Position numbers and translations under genes: made by a program
Notes under the pieces: model-generated
Told to the model about the DNA's origin: nothing
The model's input: only the letters and a program-made list of their open reading frames with translations
Database searches by the model: none
Shown here: piece after piece, positions 25,449 through 35,232 of the stretch
Numbering within the stretch: the first letter of the stretch is position 1
How the letters are laid out: the number at the start of each line of letters is the position of its first letter
NCBI RefSeq assembly: GCF_036010485.1
Contig: NZ_CP108568.1
Location: forward strand, 248,001-312,000
DNA: 64,000 bases
DNA from: Streptomyces sp. NBC_01198
GTDB taxonomy: Bacteria > Actinomycetota > Actinomycetes > Streptomycetales > Streptomycetaceae
Direction: 5' to 3'

Positions 25449-26449
25449 GCTGCCGCTCCTTCGTCGTGCTTCGCCCTGGCCGCCTGCTTGGCGGCGTGGG
25501 CGGTGGCCGCCGCGCGGACCCAGGCGCCCTCGTCGTGGGCAGCGGTGCGCCGAGCCACCCGTTCGGCGTTGCACGGCCCGTCGCCGCTGATCACCCGCTG
25601 GAGCTCGGACCAGTCGGGGGTGCCGAAGTCGTATCCGCCGCGCTCGTCGTTCCAGCGCAGTTCGGGGTCGGGCAGGGTGACGCCGAGCTTCTCGGCCTGC
25701 GGCACGGTCATGTCGACGAAGCGGCGGCGCAGCTCGTCGTTGCTGTGGCGCTTGATCTTCCAGGCCATCGACTGCGCCGAGTTGGGCGAATTCTCGTCCG
25801 GCGGGCCGAACATCATCAGCGACGGCCACCACCAGCGGTCCACCGCGTCCTGCACCATCGCGCGCTGGGCGCCGGTGCCGCGCATCATCGTCATCAGCAG
25901 TTCGTATCCCTGCCGCTGGTGGAAGGACTCCTCCTTGCACACCCGCACCATGGCGCGTGCGTAGGGACCGTACGAGCTGCGGCACAGCGGAACCTGGTTG
26001 CAGATGGCGGCGCCGTCCACGAACCAGCCGATCACCCCGACGTCGGCGAAGCTGGGCGTCGGGTAGTTGAAGATCGACGAATACTTCTGGCGGCCCTCGA
26101 TGAGCCGCTGGGTCAGGTCCGCGCGGTCGGCGCCCAGGGTCTCGGCGGCCGAGTACAGATACAGTCCGTGGCCGGCCTCGTCCTGCACCTTGGCGAAGAG
26201 GATGGCCTTGCGGCGCAGCGAGGGCGCGCGGGTGATCCACTCCCCCTCGGGCTGCATGCCGATGATCTCGGAGTGCGCGTGCTGCGCGATCTGCCGGATC
26301 AGCGTCTTCCGGTAGCCCTCGGGCATCCAGTCGCGCGGCTCGACCCGCTGGTTGCCCGCGATGGTGGCGTCGAAGCGTTCCTGCAGCGGCTCGGTGCCGC
26401 GGTCACCGTCGCCGCTGTCGCCCGGCGAGCCTTCGAGTGGCATGGCCAT
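25445..26449 (-). CDS. paaA: Phenylacetyl-CoA epoxidase catalytic subunit
   Basis: 334 residues from an ATG at 26449 with GAGGAGAG upstream; a second ATG two codons later is possible. The diiron ligand motifs are [15 protein letters not shown] and [12 protein letters not shown]. PaaA inserts oxygen into the ring of phenylacetyl-CoA to form the 1,2-epoxide. First gene of paaABCDE; a palindromic operator lies 17 nt upstream. Other pathway genes (paaG, paaZ, paaF, paaH) are not in the window. Confidence 0.96.
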   Translation of the reverse strand: MAMPLEGSPGDSGDGDRGTEPLQERFDATIAGNQRVEPRDWMPEGYRKTLIRQIAQHAHSEIIGMQPEGEWITRAPSLRRKAILFAKVQDEAGHGLYLYSAAETLGADRADLTQRLIEGRQKYSSIFNYPTPSFADVGVIGWFVDGAAICNQVPLCRSSYGPYARAMVRVCKEESFHQRQGYELLMTMMRGTGAQRAMVQDAVDRWWWPSLMMFGPPDENSPNSAQSMAWKIKRHSNDELRRRFVDMTVPQAEKLGVTLPDPELRWNDERGGYDFGTPDWSELQRVISGDGPCNAERVARRTAAHDEGAWVRAAATAHAAKQAARAKHDEGAAA

Positions 26450-26465
26450 GTCTCTCCTCACCCCA

Positions 26466-26483
26466 ACCGACCGTTCGTTCGGT
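26466..26483. promoter_or_regulatory. Palindromic operator upstream of paaA
   Basis: ACCGACCGTTCGTTCGGT has ACCGA/TCGGT arms and a near-symmetric core. It fits the TetR-type PaaR pattern CnAACGnnCGTTnG with one mismatch, as I recall that pattern. No tetR gene is in the window, so the repressor would be elsewhere. Confidence 0.55.
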
Positions 26484-26554
26484 ACCAAGTGTGCGGATCC
26501 TCCGGCCGCACGGCAAGCCCCGGCCGCAGGGAGAGTCCCCGCCGGGCCGTGCGC

Positions 26555-27781
26555 TCACACCCGCTCGACGAGCATCGCCACGCCCTGGCCCACGCCGACG
26601 CACAGAGTGGCAAGGCCGCGGCCGCCGCCCCCGCGCTCCAGCCGGCCGAGCAGGGTGAGCAGGATGCGCGCCCCCGAGCAGCCCAGCGGGTGGCCGAGCG
26701 CGATCGCGCCGCCGTCGGCGTTGACCGTGTCCTGGTCCAGGCCGAGACGGCCGATGACCGCCAGCGCCTGGGCGGCGAAGGCCTCGTTCAGCTCGACGGC
26801 GTCCAGGTCGGCGCTCTTCCACCCGGCGCGGGCCAGTGCCTTCTCGGTGGCGGGCACCGGCCCGAGCCCCATCAGGTGTGGCTGCACCCCGGCGGAGGCG
26901 GAGGTGACGATCCGGGCGCGCGGCGTCAGGCCGTACCGATCGACGGCCCGCGCGCCGGCCACCACCAGGGCGGCGGCGCCGTCGGACAGCGGCGAGGAGG
27001 ACCCCGCGGTGACGACGCCGCCCTCCCGGAAGGCCGTACGCAGCGCGGCCAGCTTCTCCGGCGACGTGCCGGGGCGCGGGCCCTCGTCACGGGTGACCGA
27101 GGAGTCGCCGACCGGCACCGGGACGATCTCCCGGTCGAAGTGCCCGGCCTCCTGCGCGGCCACCGCGCGCCGGTGGCTGCGCAGCGCGAAGGCGTCGCTG
27201 TCGGCCCGGGTGATGCCGTCGAGCGCGGCGACCTCCTCCGCGGTCTCCCCCATCGACAGCGTCACCCTCCCCGGCGTCTCGGCGCCCGCACCGTCCGGCA
27301 CCGCCCGGTCGGCGGCGCTGAAGCGCGGATTGGTGAAACGCCAGCCGAGCGCGCTGTCGTGGACTTCCCCCGGCCTGGCCCACGGTGTGCCCGGCTTGGC
27401 CATCACCCAGGGCGCCCTGGTCATGGACTCCACGCCGCCGGCGACCACCAGCTCCGCGTCGCCCGAGCGGATCGCCTGCGCCGCCGAGGCGACCGCGGTC
27501 AGCCCGGAGGCGCACAGCCGGTTGACCGTGTAGCCGGGGACGGTGTGCGGCAGACCCGCCAGCAGCACCGCCATCCGCGCGACGTCGCGGTTGTCCTCGC
27601 CCGCCTGGTTCGCCGCGCCGAGGACCACCTCGTCCACCGCCGCCGCGGGGACCCCGGCCCGCCGGACGGCCTCGCCGACCACCAGCGCGGCCAGGTCGTC
27701 GGGCCGCACGCTCGCCAGCGCGCCGCCGTAGCGCCCCTGCGGGGTGCGGGCGCCGTCGATCAGGTAGACCTCATCGGACAT
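26555..27781 (-). CDS. Acetyl-CoA acyltransferase, probable beta-ketoadipyl-CoA thiolase
   Basis: 408 residues from an ATG at 27781 with GAGGAGAG upstream. The catalytic cysteines are in [11 protein letters not shown] (about residue 90) and LCVGVGQG near the end, and the His in [22 protein letters not shown] and [14 protein letters not shown] are general thiolase blocks closest to PcaF/PaaJ. In the paa pathway this enzyme cleaves 3-oxoadipyl-CoA and an earlier ring-opened 3-oxoacyl-CoA. It is upstream of paaABCDE in the same direction and divergent from paaK, so a PaaJ role is likely; a fatty-acid thiolase role cannot be excluded. Confidence 0.88.
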   Translation of the reverse strand: MSDEVYLIDGARTPQGRYGGALASVRPDDLAALVVGEAVRRAGVPAAAVDEVVLGAANQAGEDNRDVARMAVLLAGLPHTVPGYTVNRLCASGLTAVASAAQAIRSGDAELVVAGGVESMTRAPWVMAKPGTPWARPGEVHDSALGWRFTNPRFSAADRAVPDGAGAETPGRVTLSMGETAEEVAALDGITRADSDAFALRSHRRAVAAQEAGHFDREIVPVPVGDSSVTRDEGPRPGTSPEKLAALRTAFREGGVVTAGSSSPLSDGAAALVVAGARAVDRYGLTPRARIVTSASAGVQPHLMGLGPVPATEKALARAGWKSADLDAVELNEAFAAQALAVIGRLGLDQDTVNADGGAIALGHPLGCSGARILLTLLGRLERGGGGRGLATLCVGVGQGVAMLVERV

Positions 27782-27906
27782 GGCTCTCCTCGGTGGCTGC
27801 GGGACGGCGGGCGACCGGCGCGGACGCCGGAGCGCTCAGGGGCGTACGGAGCATGCTTCCCCCCCTTGACAGGCGGCGGCGGTGCTTGCTTACGTGGCGG
27901 CACGCT

Positions 27907-27922
27907 AACCGAATGGTCGGTT
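27907..27922. promoter_or_regulatory. Palindromic operator between the thiolase gene and paaK
   Basis: AACCGAATGGTCGGTT has perfect AACCGA/TCGGTT arms with a 4-nt centre. It shares the ACCGA/TCGGT arms of the site at 26466-26483 but has shorter spacing. It can serve both divergent genes. Confidence 0.55.
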
Positions 27923-27948
27923 GGTGGACAAGGCGGTGGAGGAGCCCA

Positions 27949-29298
27949 GTGAGCCGCGAAGCGACCAGCGTGCCCGAGCCGACCGCCGTCCGCCTGGGCG
28001 CCCCCGCACCCCGGGACCTGCTGGACGGCAGCGAGCTGCTCACCCGCGCGGAGCTGCGCGCGCTGCAACTCGACCGGCTGCGCGCGACGCTGCGCCACGC
28101 GTACGCGGAAGTGGAGCTCTACCGGCGCAAGTTCGACGCCGCGGGGGTGGAGCCCCAGGACTGCCGCGGCCTGGAGGACCTGGCGCGCTTCCCCTTCACC
28201 ACCAAGGCCGACCTGCGCGACACCTACCCCTTCGGGATGTTCGCCGTGCCGATGGACCGGGTGCGCCGCATCCACGCCTCCAGCGGCACCACCGGCCGCC
28301 CCACCGTGGTGGGTTACACCGACGCTGACCTGTCGGTGTGGGCCGACGTGGTGGCGCGGTCGATCAGGGCCGCGGGCGGCCGCCCCGGTCACAAGGTGCA
28401 TATCGCCTACGGCTACGGCCTGTTCACCGGCGGCCTCGGGGCGCACTACGGCGCCGAGCGGGCCGGCTGCACGGTGATCCCAGCCTCGGGCGGCATGACC
28501 GCCCGCCAGGTGCAGATCATCCAGGACTTCAGGCCCGAGATCATCATGGTCACGCCGTCCTACATGCTCACCCTGCTGGACGAGTTCGAACGGCAGGGGG
28601 TGGACCCGCGGACCACCTCGCTGCGGGTGGGCATCTTCGGCGCCGAGCCGTGGACCGAGGCGATGCGACGGGAGATCGAGGACCGGCTGGACATCCACGC
28701 GGTGGACATCTACGGCCTGTCGGAGGTCATGGGCCCGGGGGTGGCGCAGGAGTGCGTGGAGACCAAGGACGGCCTGCACGTGTGGGAGGACCACTTCTAC
28801 CCGGAGGTGGTCGACCCGATCAGCGACGCGGTCATGCCGGACGGCGAGCGCGGTGAGCTGGTCTTCACCTCGCTGAGCAAGGAGGCGCTGCCCGTCGTCC
28901 GCTACCGCACCCGGGACCTGACCCGGCTGCTGCCCGGCACCGCGCGGCCGGCCTTCCGGCGGATGGAGAAGGTCACCGGCCGCTGCGACGACATGATCAT
29001 CCTGCGCGGCGTGAACGTCTTCCCGAGCCAGGTCGAGGAGATCGTCCTCGGCGTCCCGGGGGTCGCCCCGCACTTCCGGCTCGACCTGACCCGGCGCGGC
29101 CGGATGGACCACATGACCGTCGTCGTGGAGGCCAGGCCCGACGCGCCGGCGGCCCAGCAGGAGGAGGCGGCCCACACGGTCGCCCAGGGCGTCAAGGACG
29201 CGGTCGGGGTCACCGTCGAGGTCGTCGTCACCGACCCCGGGAGCCTGGAGCGCTCGGTCGGCAAGATCCAGCGGATCAGGGACCTGCGGCCGTCGTAG
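27949..29298 (+). CDS. paaK: Phenylacetate-CoA ligase
   Basis: 449 residues from a GTG at 27949 with GGAGGAG 4 nt upstream; the longer open frame starts inside the divergent gene and lacks a ribosome site. The AMP-binding P-loop HASSGTTGRPTVVGYTDADL is near residue 105, with IFGAEPWTEAMRREIE, IYGLSEVMGPG and the C-terminal hinge RCDDMIILRGVNVFPSQVEE. It activates phenylacetate to phenylacetyl-CoA with ATP, feeding the PaaABCE epoxidase encoded beside it. Confidence 0.95.
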   Translation: MSREATSVPEPTAVRLGAPAPRDLLDGSELLTRAELRALQLDRLRATLRHAYAEVELYRRKFDAAGVEPQDCRGLEDLARFPFTTKADLRDTYPFGMFAVPMDRVRRIHASSGTTGRPTVVGYTDADLSVWADVVARSIRAAGGRPGHKVHIAYGYGLFTGGLGAHYGAERAGCTVIPASGGMTARQVQIIQDFRPEIIMVTPSYMLTLLDEFERQGVDPRTTSLRVGIFGAEPWTEAMRREIEDRLDIHAVDIYGLSEVMGPGVAQECVETKDGLHVWEDHFYPEVVDPISDAVMPDGERGELVFTSLSKEALPVVRYRTRDLTRLLPGTARPAFRRMEKVTGRCDDMIILRGVNVFPSQVEEIVLGVPGVAPHFRLDLTRRGRMDHMTVVVEARPDAPAAQQEEAAHTVAQGVKDAVGVTVEVVVTDPGSLERSVGKIQRIRDLRPS

Positions 29299-29299
29299 G

Positions 29300-29335
29300 G
29301 GCCCACCGGCACACAGCGTCGTCCGCCGGTGGGCC
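29300..29335 (+). terminator. Terminator after paaK
   Basis: An 11-bp perfect stem (GGCCCACCGGC and complement) with a 14-nt loop starts 2 nt after the stop codon. Confidence 0.65.
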
Positions 29336-29398
29336 GGACAGAGATGATCTGCCGGACGGGCGGGGCCGCCCCTGCCGGGTCTTGTTACCTTTTCCGCT

Positions 29399-30214
29399 AT
29401 GAGGGGATCGCGTCCCGGTACCGAGGTCCACGCCTGGCGGCCGGCCGTGGCGGGGATCAGCGAGGTGCTGCACGCGACCTTCACCGCGCACGCCTACCCG
29501 GTGCACACCCACGACACCTGGGACCTGATGCTGCTGGACGACGGTGTCGTGGACTTCGCGCTCGACCGCAGGCGGCACGACGCGACGGACGCCGGGCGGG
29601 TGGTGCTGCTGCCACCGGGGGTGCCGCACGACGGGCGGTCGGTGGGCGGACGCGGCTTCCGCAAGCGGGTGCTGTACCTGTCGACGTCGGTGCTGCCCGA
29701 GCGGCTGGCGGGACCCGCGGTGGACGGGCCGATCCTGCTCGACCCTGCGCTGCACGACCGGGTGCACTTCCTGCACGCGGCGCTGCGGCACGAAGGGGAC
29801 GCCCTGGAGGCCGCCTCGCGGCTGGCGTTCGTCCGGGAGCGGCTGCTGACCCACCTGGACGCCCGCAGGCCGGCCGGCAGGGACCCGGCCGACCACCGGC
29901 TGGCGGCGCGGCTGCGCGAACTGCTGGACTCCCGGCTGCGGACCGGCCTGACGCTGGACGAGGCGACGGCGGTGCTGCATGCCCATCCGACGCATCTGAT
30001 CCGCTGCTTCACCCGGGCCTACGGGCTGCCGCCGCACACCTATCTCACCGGGCGCCGGATCGACCGGGCCCGCGCCCTGCTGCTCGCCGGCGAGCGGTCG
30101 GCCGACGTGGCGAGCGCGGTCGGCTTCTACGACCAGGCCCATCTGAGCCGGCACTTCACCCGGCATCTGGGGGTGACCCCGGCCCGCTTCGGGCGGCGCG
30201 GCGCGCAGGTCTGA
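29399..30214 (+). CDS. AraC-family transcriptional regulator
   Basis: 271 residues. The N-terminal cupin-like sensor domain has YPVHTHDTWDLMLLDDGVVD and LLPPGVPHDGR. The C-terminal pair of helix-turn-helices ends with the AraC signature SAVGFYDQAHLSRHFTRHLG. The ATG at 29399 has little ribosome site, so the message may be leaderless. It follows paaK after a terminator, and whether it regulates the paa genes is unknown. The cupin type often senses small aromatic or amino acid ligands. Confidence 0.88.
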   Translation: MRGSRPGTEVHAWRPAVAGISEVLHATFTAHAYPVHTHDTWDLMLLDDGVVDFALDRRRHDATDAGRVVLLPPGVPHDGRSVGGRGFRKRVLYLSTSVLPERLAGPAVDGPILLDPALHDRVHFLHAALRHEGDALEAASRLAFVRERLLTHLDARRPAGRDPADHRLAARLRELLDSRLRTGLTLDEATAVLHAHPTHLIRCFTRAYGLPPHTYLTGRRIDRARALLLAGERSADVASAVGFYDQAHLSRHFTRHLGVTPARFGRRGAQV

Positions 30215-30258
30215 CGCGGACGCGCCGCCGGAAGCAGGCGGTGGTGGGACGGGACCGG

Positions 30259-32319
30259 TCAGCGGGTGGCGATGGCCGGGTCGCTCACCCCGGGCCTGCC
30301 GTTCTCCACGTGGCCGGCCAGCCGGCGCAGGAAGCCCGGGTCGTGGTCGGCGGTCACGGTGAGGTCGTACCAGCGCTTGCTGCGGCCGAGGTCGACGGTG
30401 TGGGTCTCGCGGCGGCCGGCGCGGACGGTGTACGTCGCGTGCAGGCCGTCGTAGGAGTTGCGGACGGTGAGCCGGACGTCGGTGCGGCCGGAGTTGGTGA
30501 AGGTCAGCTCGATCCGGCCGGCGCTGGCGTCGTGGCGGGCGGTGACCTCGGGCCCGGCGTGGGCCGCCGAGCCCTTGAAGGTGCGCAGGAAGCCGGCCGG
30601 GCCGTACGCCGTCAGGTCGTAGCTGCCGCCCTGGGCGGCGGTGTCCCAGCTGCCGGAGAGCTTCTTGCCGGCCTCGGCGGTGTACGTCCACGGGCCGTCG
30701 GTGCGGCCGGCGGCGGTGACGTGGAAGCACACGCCGGCGGCCACTCCGCCGGCGAAGGTGAGGGTGACGCGCCTGCTGGAGGGCGTCACGGCCGCGTCGA
30801 CCTGCGGGGCGTACGGCAGCGGGCGAGTGGGGCGGCTGCCCCTCTCCTGCACCGGGAGCACCTGGTGCGCGGGCGGCACCGGCACGTAGCTGTCGTGCCG
30901 GTCGCGGTCGGGCGGCTGGTAGGCGTCGGTGTCGGGCAGCGGCGCGGGCCTGCCGTGCGTGAGGCCGAAGTCGAAGGCCGAGGTGAGGTCACCGCAGACG
31001 GCGCGCCGCCACGGCGAGATCTGCGGCTCGTGCACCCCGAAGCGGCGCTCCATGAAGCGCACGATCGAGGTGTGGTCGAAGACCTCGGAGCAGACATAGC
31101 CGCCGGTGCTCCACGGTGAGACCACCGTCATCGGCACCCGCTGGCCCAGCCCGTAGGGACCGGCGGCGTAGGTGCCGTTGCCGGGGAAGATCTCCAGGTC
31201 GGTGCTGACGGTGGAGGCGCCGCGGCCCTCGGCGGGCGGTGCGAACGGCGGGACGACGTGGTCGAAGTAGCCGTCGTTCTCGTCGTAGGTGATGAACAGC
31301 GCGGTCCTGCTCCACACCTCGGGGTCGGAGGTGAGCGCGTCGAGGACCTGCGAGATGTACCAGGCTCCGTAATTCGCAGGCCAGTTGGGGTGCTCGGAGA
31401 AGGCCTCGGGCGCGGCGATCCAGGAGATCTGCGGGAGCCTGCCGCCCTGGACGTCCGCCCTGAGGGCGTCGAAGAAGCCCTCACCCGCCTTGGCGTTCGT
31501 GCCGGTGCGGGCCTTGTCGTACAGCGGGTCGCCGGGCTGCGCGTTGCGGTAGTTGTCGAAGTACAGCAGCGAGTTGTCGCCGTAGTTGCCGCGGTAGGCG
31601 TCCGGGATCCAGCCCCAGGAGTTGGCGGCGTCCAGGCCGTCGCCAATGTCCTGGTAGATCTTCCAGGACACGCCCGCCTTCTCCAGCCGCTCGGGGTAGG
31701 TGGTCCAGGAGTAGCCGAGTTCGGAGTTGTCGAGCACCGGGCCGGCGCCCTTGCCGTCGTTGCCGGTCCAGCCCGACCACATGTAGTAGCGGTTGGGGTC
31801 GGTGCCGCCGATGAACGAGCAGTGGTAGGCGTCGCAGACGGTGAAGGCGTCGGCGAGCGCGTAGTGGAACGGGATGTCGTCCCGGGTCAGGTAGGCCATC
31901 GTGCCGGTGGACTTGGCGGGGATCCAGCGGTCGTACTTGCCGTCGTTGACGGCGGCGTGGCTGCCGGTCCACTCGTGGTTGAGGCCCTCGATGAACTGCA
32001 GCCCCAGGTCCGCGACGTCCGGGTGGTACGGCAGCACGTCCTTGCCCGTGCCATCCGGCTGGTACCAGACGGGCTTGCCGTTCGCGAGCCGGACGGGGCG
32101 CGGGTCGCCGAAGCCGCGCACTCCGCGCAGCGAGCCGAAGTAGTGGTCGAAGGACCGGTTCTCCTGCATCAGGACGACGATGTGGTCGACGTCCTTGATG
32201 GTCCCGGTGCGGCGCCCGGCCGGGATGGCGGCGGCGCGGTTGATGCTGCTTGACAGGGCGGTGAAGCCCGCGGTGGCGCCGGCGATCTGCAGGAAGCGCC
32301 GCCGGGTGGGTTCGGCCAT
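30259..32319 (-). CDS. Tat-exported phosphocholine-type phospholipase C
   Basis: 686 residues from an ATG at 32319. The twin-arginine signal TRRRFLQIAGATAGFTAL opens the protein. HIVVLMQENRSFDHYFGSLR is the metal and catalytic block of the non-haemolytic phospholipase C/acid phosphatase family. MSGWTG, FITYDENDGYFDHVVPP and RVPMTVVSPWSTGG follow, then FDHTSIVRFMERRFG. Two C-terminal beta domains (DUF756 type, about 500-686) end the protein. It hydrolyses phospholipid head groups outside the cell, releasing phosphate esters. It is divergent from a phosphatase gene, suggesting joint phosphate scavenging. Confidence 0.92.
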   Translation of the reverse strand: MAEPTRRRFLQIAGATAGFTALSSSINRAAAIPAGRRTGTIKDVDHIVVLMQENRSFDHYFGSLRGVRGFGDPRPVRLANGKPVWYQPDGTGKDVLPYHPDVADLGLQFIEGLNHEWTGSHAAVNDGKYDRWIPAKSTGTMAYLTRDDIPFHYALADAFTVCDAYHCSFIGGTDPNRYYMWSGWTGNDGKGAGPVLDNSELGYSWTTYPERLEKAGVSWKIYQDIGDGLDAANSWGWIPDAYRGNYGDNSLLYFDNYRNAQPGDPLYDKARTGTNAKAGEGFFDALRADVQGGRLPQISWIAAPEAFSEHPNWPANYGAWYISQVLDALTSDPEVWSRTALFITYDENDGYFDHVVPPFAPPAEGRGASTVSTDLEIFPGNGTYAAGPYGLGQRVPMTVVSPWSTGGYVCSEVFDHTSIVRFMERRFGVHEPQISPWRRAVCGDLTSAFDFGLTHGRPAPLPDTDAYQPPDRDRHDSYVPVPPAHQVLPVQERGSRPTRPLPYAPQVDAAVTPSSRRVTLTFAGGVAAGVCFHVTAAGRTDGPWTYTAEAGKKLSGSWDTAAQGGSYDLTAYGPAGFLRTFKGSAAHAGPEVTARHDASAGRIELTFTNSGRTDVRLTVRNSYDGLHATYTVRAGRRETHTVDLGRSKRWYDLTVTADHDPGFLRRLAGHVENGRPGVSDPAIATR

Positions 32320-32613
32320 GGCTCGGAGTACCTCTTCGCAAGGGGAGTGTGCGGGGCGAGCAGGGGGTGATCCCAAGAGCAGCGAGTACAGGCGACCTGC
32401 CCGTGTCCCGCGGGTGAAAGCCTGCGGTACGGGTCGCGAACAGCCAGGTCCGGCAGGCGGGAAACGGAGTCACGGGGGCCGCGGGTGCGCGCCGCGGCCG
32501 CGCCCCGGGGTCCCGCCGCCTTCCGACGTGCACCGGAAAGGCGGAGTTCAACTGGCCGTCGCCGCGGGGCGCGAGTCTTCACGCATTCGCAGCCCATGCA
32601 CCAAGGAGCAACG
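32320..32613. other. Divergent promoter region of phospholipase C and phosphatase genes
   Basis: 294 bases. PhoP control is expected for such enzymes. I see single GTTCA-like units (for example GAGTTCAACTGGC near 32546) but not the paired 11-bp repeats of a PHO box. No firm promoter could be assigned. Confidence 0.4.
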
Positions 32614-34212
32614 ATGGTCGCACAGATGGACACACCCGAGCCGTCGGGAGAGCGCCTCAGCCGGCGCACCGCGGTCGGCCTGCTGGGGACCGCCGGGGTC
32701 GGCGCGGTCGCCGTGCCCCTGCTGAGCGCGGGTCCCGCCGCGGCGGCGCCGGCCGGCGCGCCCGCCTTCCACCCCACCCCCGACGCCGGGGGCGCCTCCC
32801 CGGTGCAGGGCCTGCATCTGACCTTCGGCAAGGACCCGTCCACCCAGATGGTGGTGTCCTGGCTGACCGACGCCCCGGTCAAGCGCCCGCGGGTGCTGTA
32901 CGGCACGCTCGACCACGGTCTGGGCTCCGGCGCGTCGGCGCGGACCCGGGCGTACACCGACGGCAAGTCGGGCCGGGTGGTCTACGTCCACCACGCGCTG
33001 ATCAGCAAGCTGCACCCGGGGACCGACTACCTGTACCTGGTCTCGCACGACGGCGCCACCCCGGACAGCGGCACCTTCCGCACCGCGCCGCGCGGGCGCC
33101 AGCCGCTGACCTTCACCAGCTTCGGCGACCAGTCGGCGCCCCAGGTGACCTGGGCGAGCGACGGCACGGCGGCGTTCGACGCGAACTCCACGCCGGCGAC
33201 CAAGGACATCGTCACCGGCATCGAGCAGGTCGCGCCGCTGTTCCACCTGCTCAACGGCGACCTGTGTTACGCCAACCTGGACGTGGACCGGGTACGCACC
33301 TGGAACAACTTCTTCACCAACAACACCCGTTCGGCCCGCTTCCGGCCGTGGATGCCCGCCGCGGGCAACCACGAGATCGAGTCGGGCAACGGTCCGATCG
33401 GCCTGGGCGCGTACCAGACGTACTTCGACCTGCCCTCGACCGAGACCGACGACGAACTCGCGGGCCTGTGGTACGCGTTCACCGCCGGGTCGGTGCGGGT
33501 GATCGTGCTGCAGAACGACGACGTCGCGCTGCAGGACGGCGGCGACAACTACGTCCACGGCTACTCGGGTGGCCGTCAGCTGGCCTTCTTTGAGCGGGAG
33601 TTGAAGGCGGCCAGGCGGGACACCGACATCGACTGGGTCGTCGTGGCGATGCACCAGGTGATGATCAGCTCCTCCGACGCCAACGGCGCGGACCTGGGCC
33701 TGCGCGCGGCGTACGGGCCGCTCTTCGACCGCTACCAGGTGGACCTCGTGGTGTGTGGCCACGAGCACAACTACGAGCGGTCCCTCGCGGTGCGCGGGGT
33801 GGTCGGCGGCAGCGAGACACTGACCCCGAACCCCGCCTCGACCAGGACCGACGACATCGACACCGGGCTCGGCACCGTCCACATGGTGCTGGGCGGCGGC
33901 GGAGTCTCGGGCACCACCAACCAGTCCTTCTTCAAGGACGGCACCGCCAAGGTGATCACCGCGGTGGCCGCCACCCGTCCCGAGGGCGGCAAGCGGGCGG
34001 CGACCTACGTCAAGGAGGAGGCGGTCTGGACGGGCGTGCGGGACATCGACCACCCCTACGGCTTCGCCGCCTTCACGGTGGACCCGGGCCGCTTCCCCGG
34101 TGACACCACCCGGCTGCACGTCACGTACTACAACGTGAACAAACCGCACGGCGAGCTGTCGGTCTTCGAGCAGTTCACGCTGCACCGCAAGCGGTCGGAC
34201 GGGCGCCACTGA
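32614..34212 (+). CDS. Tat-exported purple-acid-phosphatase-like metallophosphoesterase
   Basis: 532 residues from an ATG at 32614 with AAGGAG 5 nt upstream. The signal LSRRTAVGLLGTAGVGAV is Tat type. An N-terminal FN3-like domain (about 60-165, VQGLHLTFGKDPSTQMVVSW) precedes the metallophosphatase domain. Its metal ligands lie in FTSFGDQ, LLNGDLCYANL, AAGNHEIE, VVAMHQVM and CGHEHNYERS. It is a secreted phosphomonoesterase of the purple acid phosphatase group. Together with the divergent phospholipase C it could release inorganic phosphate for import, for example by the PiT protein at the left edge. Confidence 0.92.
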   Translation: MVAQMDTPEPSGERLSRRTAVGLLGTAGVGAVAVPLLSAGPAAAAPAGAPAFHPTPDAGGASPVQGLHLTFGKDPSTQMVVSWLTDAPVKRPRVLYGTLDHGLGSGASARTRAYTDGKSGRVVYVHHALISKLHPGTDYLYLVSHDGATPDSGTFRTAPRGRQPLTFTSFGDQSAPQVTWASDGTAAFDANSTPATKDIVTGIEQVAPLFHLLNGDLCYANLDVDRVRTWNNFFTNNTRSARFRPWMPAAGNHEIESGNGPIGLGAYQTYFDLPSTETDDELAGLWYAFTAGSVRVIVLQNDDVALQDGGDNYVHGYSGGRQLAFFERELKAARRDTDIDWVVVAMHQVMISSSDANGADLGLRAAYGPLFDRYQVDLVVCGHEHNYERSLAVRGVVGGSETLTPNPASTRTDDIDTGLGTVHMVLGGGGVSGTTNQSFFKDGTAKVITAVAATRPEGGKRAATYVKEEAVWTGVRDIDHPYGFAAFTVDPGRFPGDTTRLHVTYYNVNKPHGELSVFEQFTLHRKRSDGRH

Positions 34213-34228
34213 CACCGCCCCCTCGGGG

Positions 34229-34278
34229 ATGGCGGCGGGCGACACGGCGGCAGCACCGGCTGTGTCGGCCGCCGCCAT
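34229..34278 (+). terminator. Terminator after the phosphatase gene
   Basis: A 10-bp outer stem (ATGGCGGCGG and CCGCCGCCAT) holds an inner GACAC/GTGTC pair, starting 17 nt after the stop codon. Confidence 0.6.
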
Positions 34279-34362
34279 GCGTCACGCACCCCGGTGACAC
34301 CTATGCTGCTGAGTCCGCACGGGCGGCGTGCGGGCCGGCGGGTCCGATTCTGGGCGGGGCGC

Positions 34363-35232
34363 ATGAGGGATTACCGGGATGTCGGCGTCGAGGTGGCGGG
34401 CGGCACGCTCGCCGTACGCCACTGGCCGGGCGAACCGGGGGCCGGCACGGTGCTCGCCGTGCACGGCATCGCGAGCAACGGCCTGTCGTGGGCCGCCGTC
34501 GCCGAAGCCCTCGACGGCGTCGAGGTGCTCGCTCCCGACCTTCGCGGGCGGGGACGGAGCAACGATGTCAAGGGCGAGAGCAGCATGGCGGCGCACGCCG
34601 ACGACCTGCTCGCGGTGCTGGACAGCTTCGCGGTGGACCGTGCGGTGCTCGCCGGGCACTCCATGGGCGGCTTCGTCGGCTGTGTCGCCGCCCGCCGCGA
34701 CCCGCGGCGCTACCGGCAGCTGGTGCTGGTCGACGGCGGCCTGGGCTTCCCCGTCCCGGCCGACATGGACATCGACCAGGTGCTGCACGCGGTGATCGGG
34801 CCGGCGATGGCCAAGCTCGACATGGAGTTCCCCGACCGTGCCGCCTACCACGCCTTCTGGGCCGCGCACCCGGCCTTCGCCGAGCTGACCGGCGAGGTGG
34901 TACGGGCCTATCTGGACCGCGACCTCGTCGGCGAGGAGCCGCACCTGCGCTCGGCGTGCCGGGCGGCGGCGATCCGCGAGGACGCCGAGGACGAGCTGCG
35001 CGATCCCGCGGTCTTCGCCGCGATCCACGAGCTGCGGGTACCGGCCCGGCTGCTCTGGGCAGAACGGGGCCTGCGCGACGAGCCCGTCGGCCTGTACCCG
35101 CCCGCCGTGATCGAGACGGCAGCCCCCGGCACGGTCGCCACGCACTTCGTCCCCGGGGTGAACCACTACTCGATCGTCCTCGCGGCGGCGGGCGCCGCCA
35201 CCGTGGCCGCCCACCTCCGCGAGGCCCTCTGA
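34363..35232 (+). CDS. Alpha/beta hydrolase
   Basis: 289 residues from an ATG at 34363 after GGGCGGGG. An earlier in-frame ATG at 34294 lies on a TATGCT that looks like a -10, so the shorter start is preferred. VLAVHGIASNGLSWA holds the oxyanion HG, AGHSMGGFVG the nucleophile elbow Ser, and VNHYSIV the catalytic His; the acid is probably near LLWAERG. The substrate is unknown; the fold serves esterases, lactonases and C-C hydrolases. It precedes the LIV operon by 139 nt but is probably transcribed separately. Confidence 0.82.
   Translation: MRDYRDVGVEVAGGTLAVRHWPGEPGAGTVLAVHGIASNGLSWAAVAEALDGVEVLAPDLRGRGRSNDVKGESSMAAHADDLLAVLDSFAVDRAVLAGHSMGGFVGCVAARRDPRRYRQLVLVDGGLGFPVPADMDIDQVLHAVIGPAMAKLDMEFPDRAAYHAFWAAHPAFAELTGEVVRAYLDRDLVGEEPHLRSACRAAAIREDAEDELRDPAVFAAIHELRVPARLLWAERGLRDEPVGLYPPAVIETAAPGTVATHFVPGVNHYSIVLAAAGAATVAAHLREAL

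Noticed and set aside
32320..32613. PHO box for the phospholipase C/phosphatase pair
   Set aside because: Single GTTCA-like units without a second repeat at the right distance.
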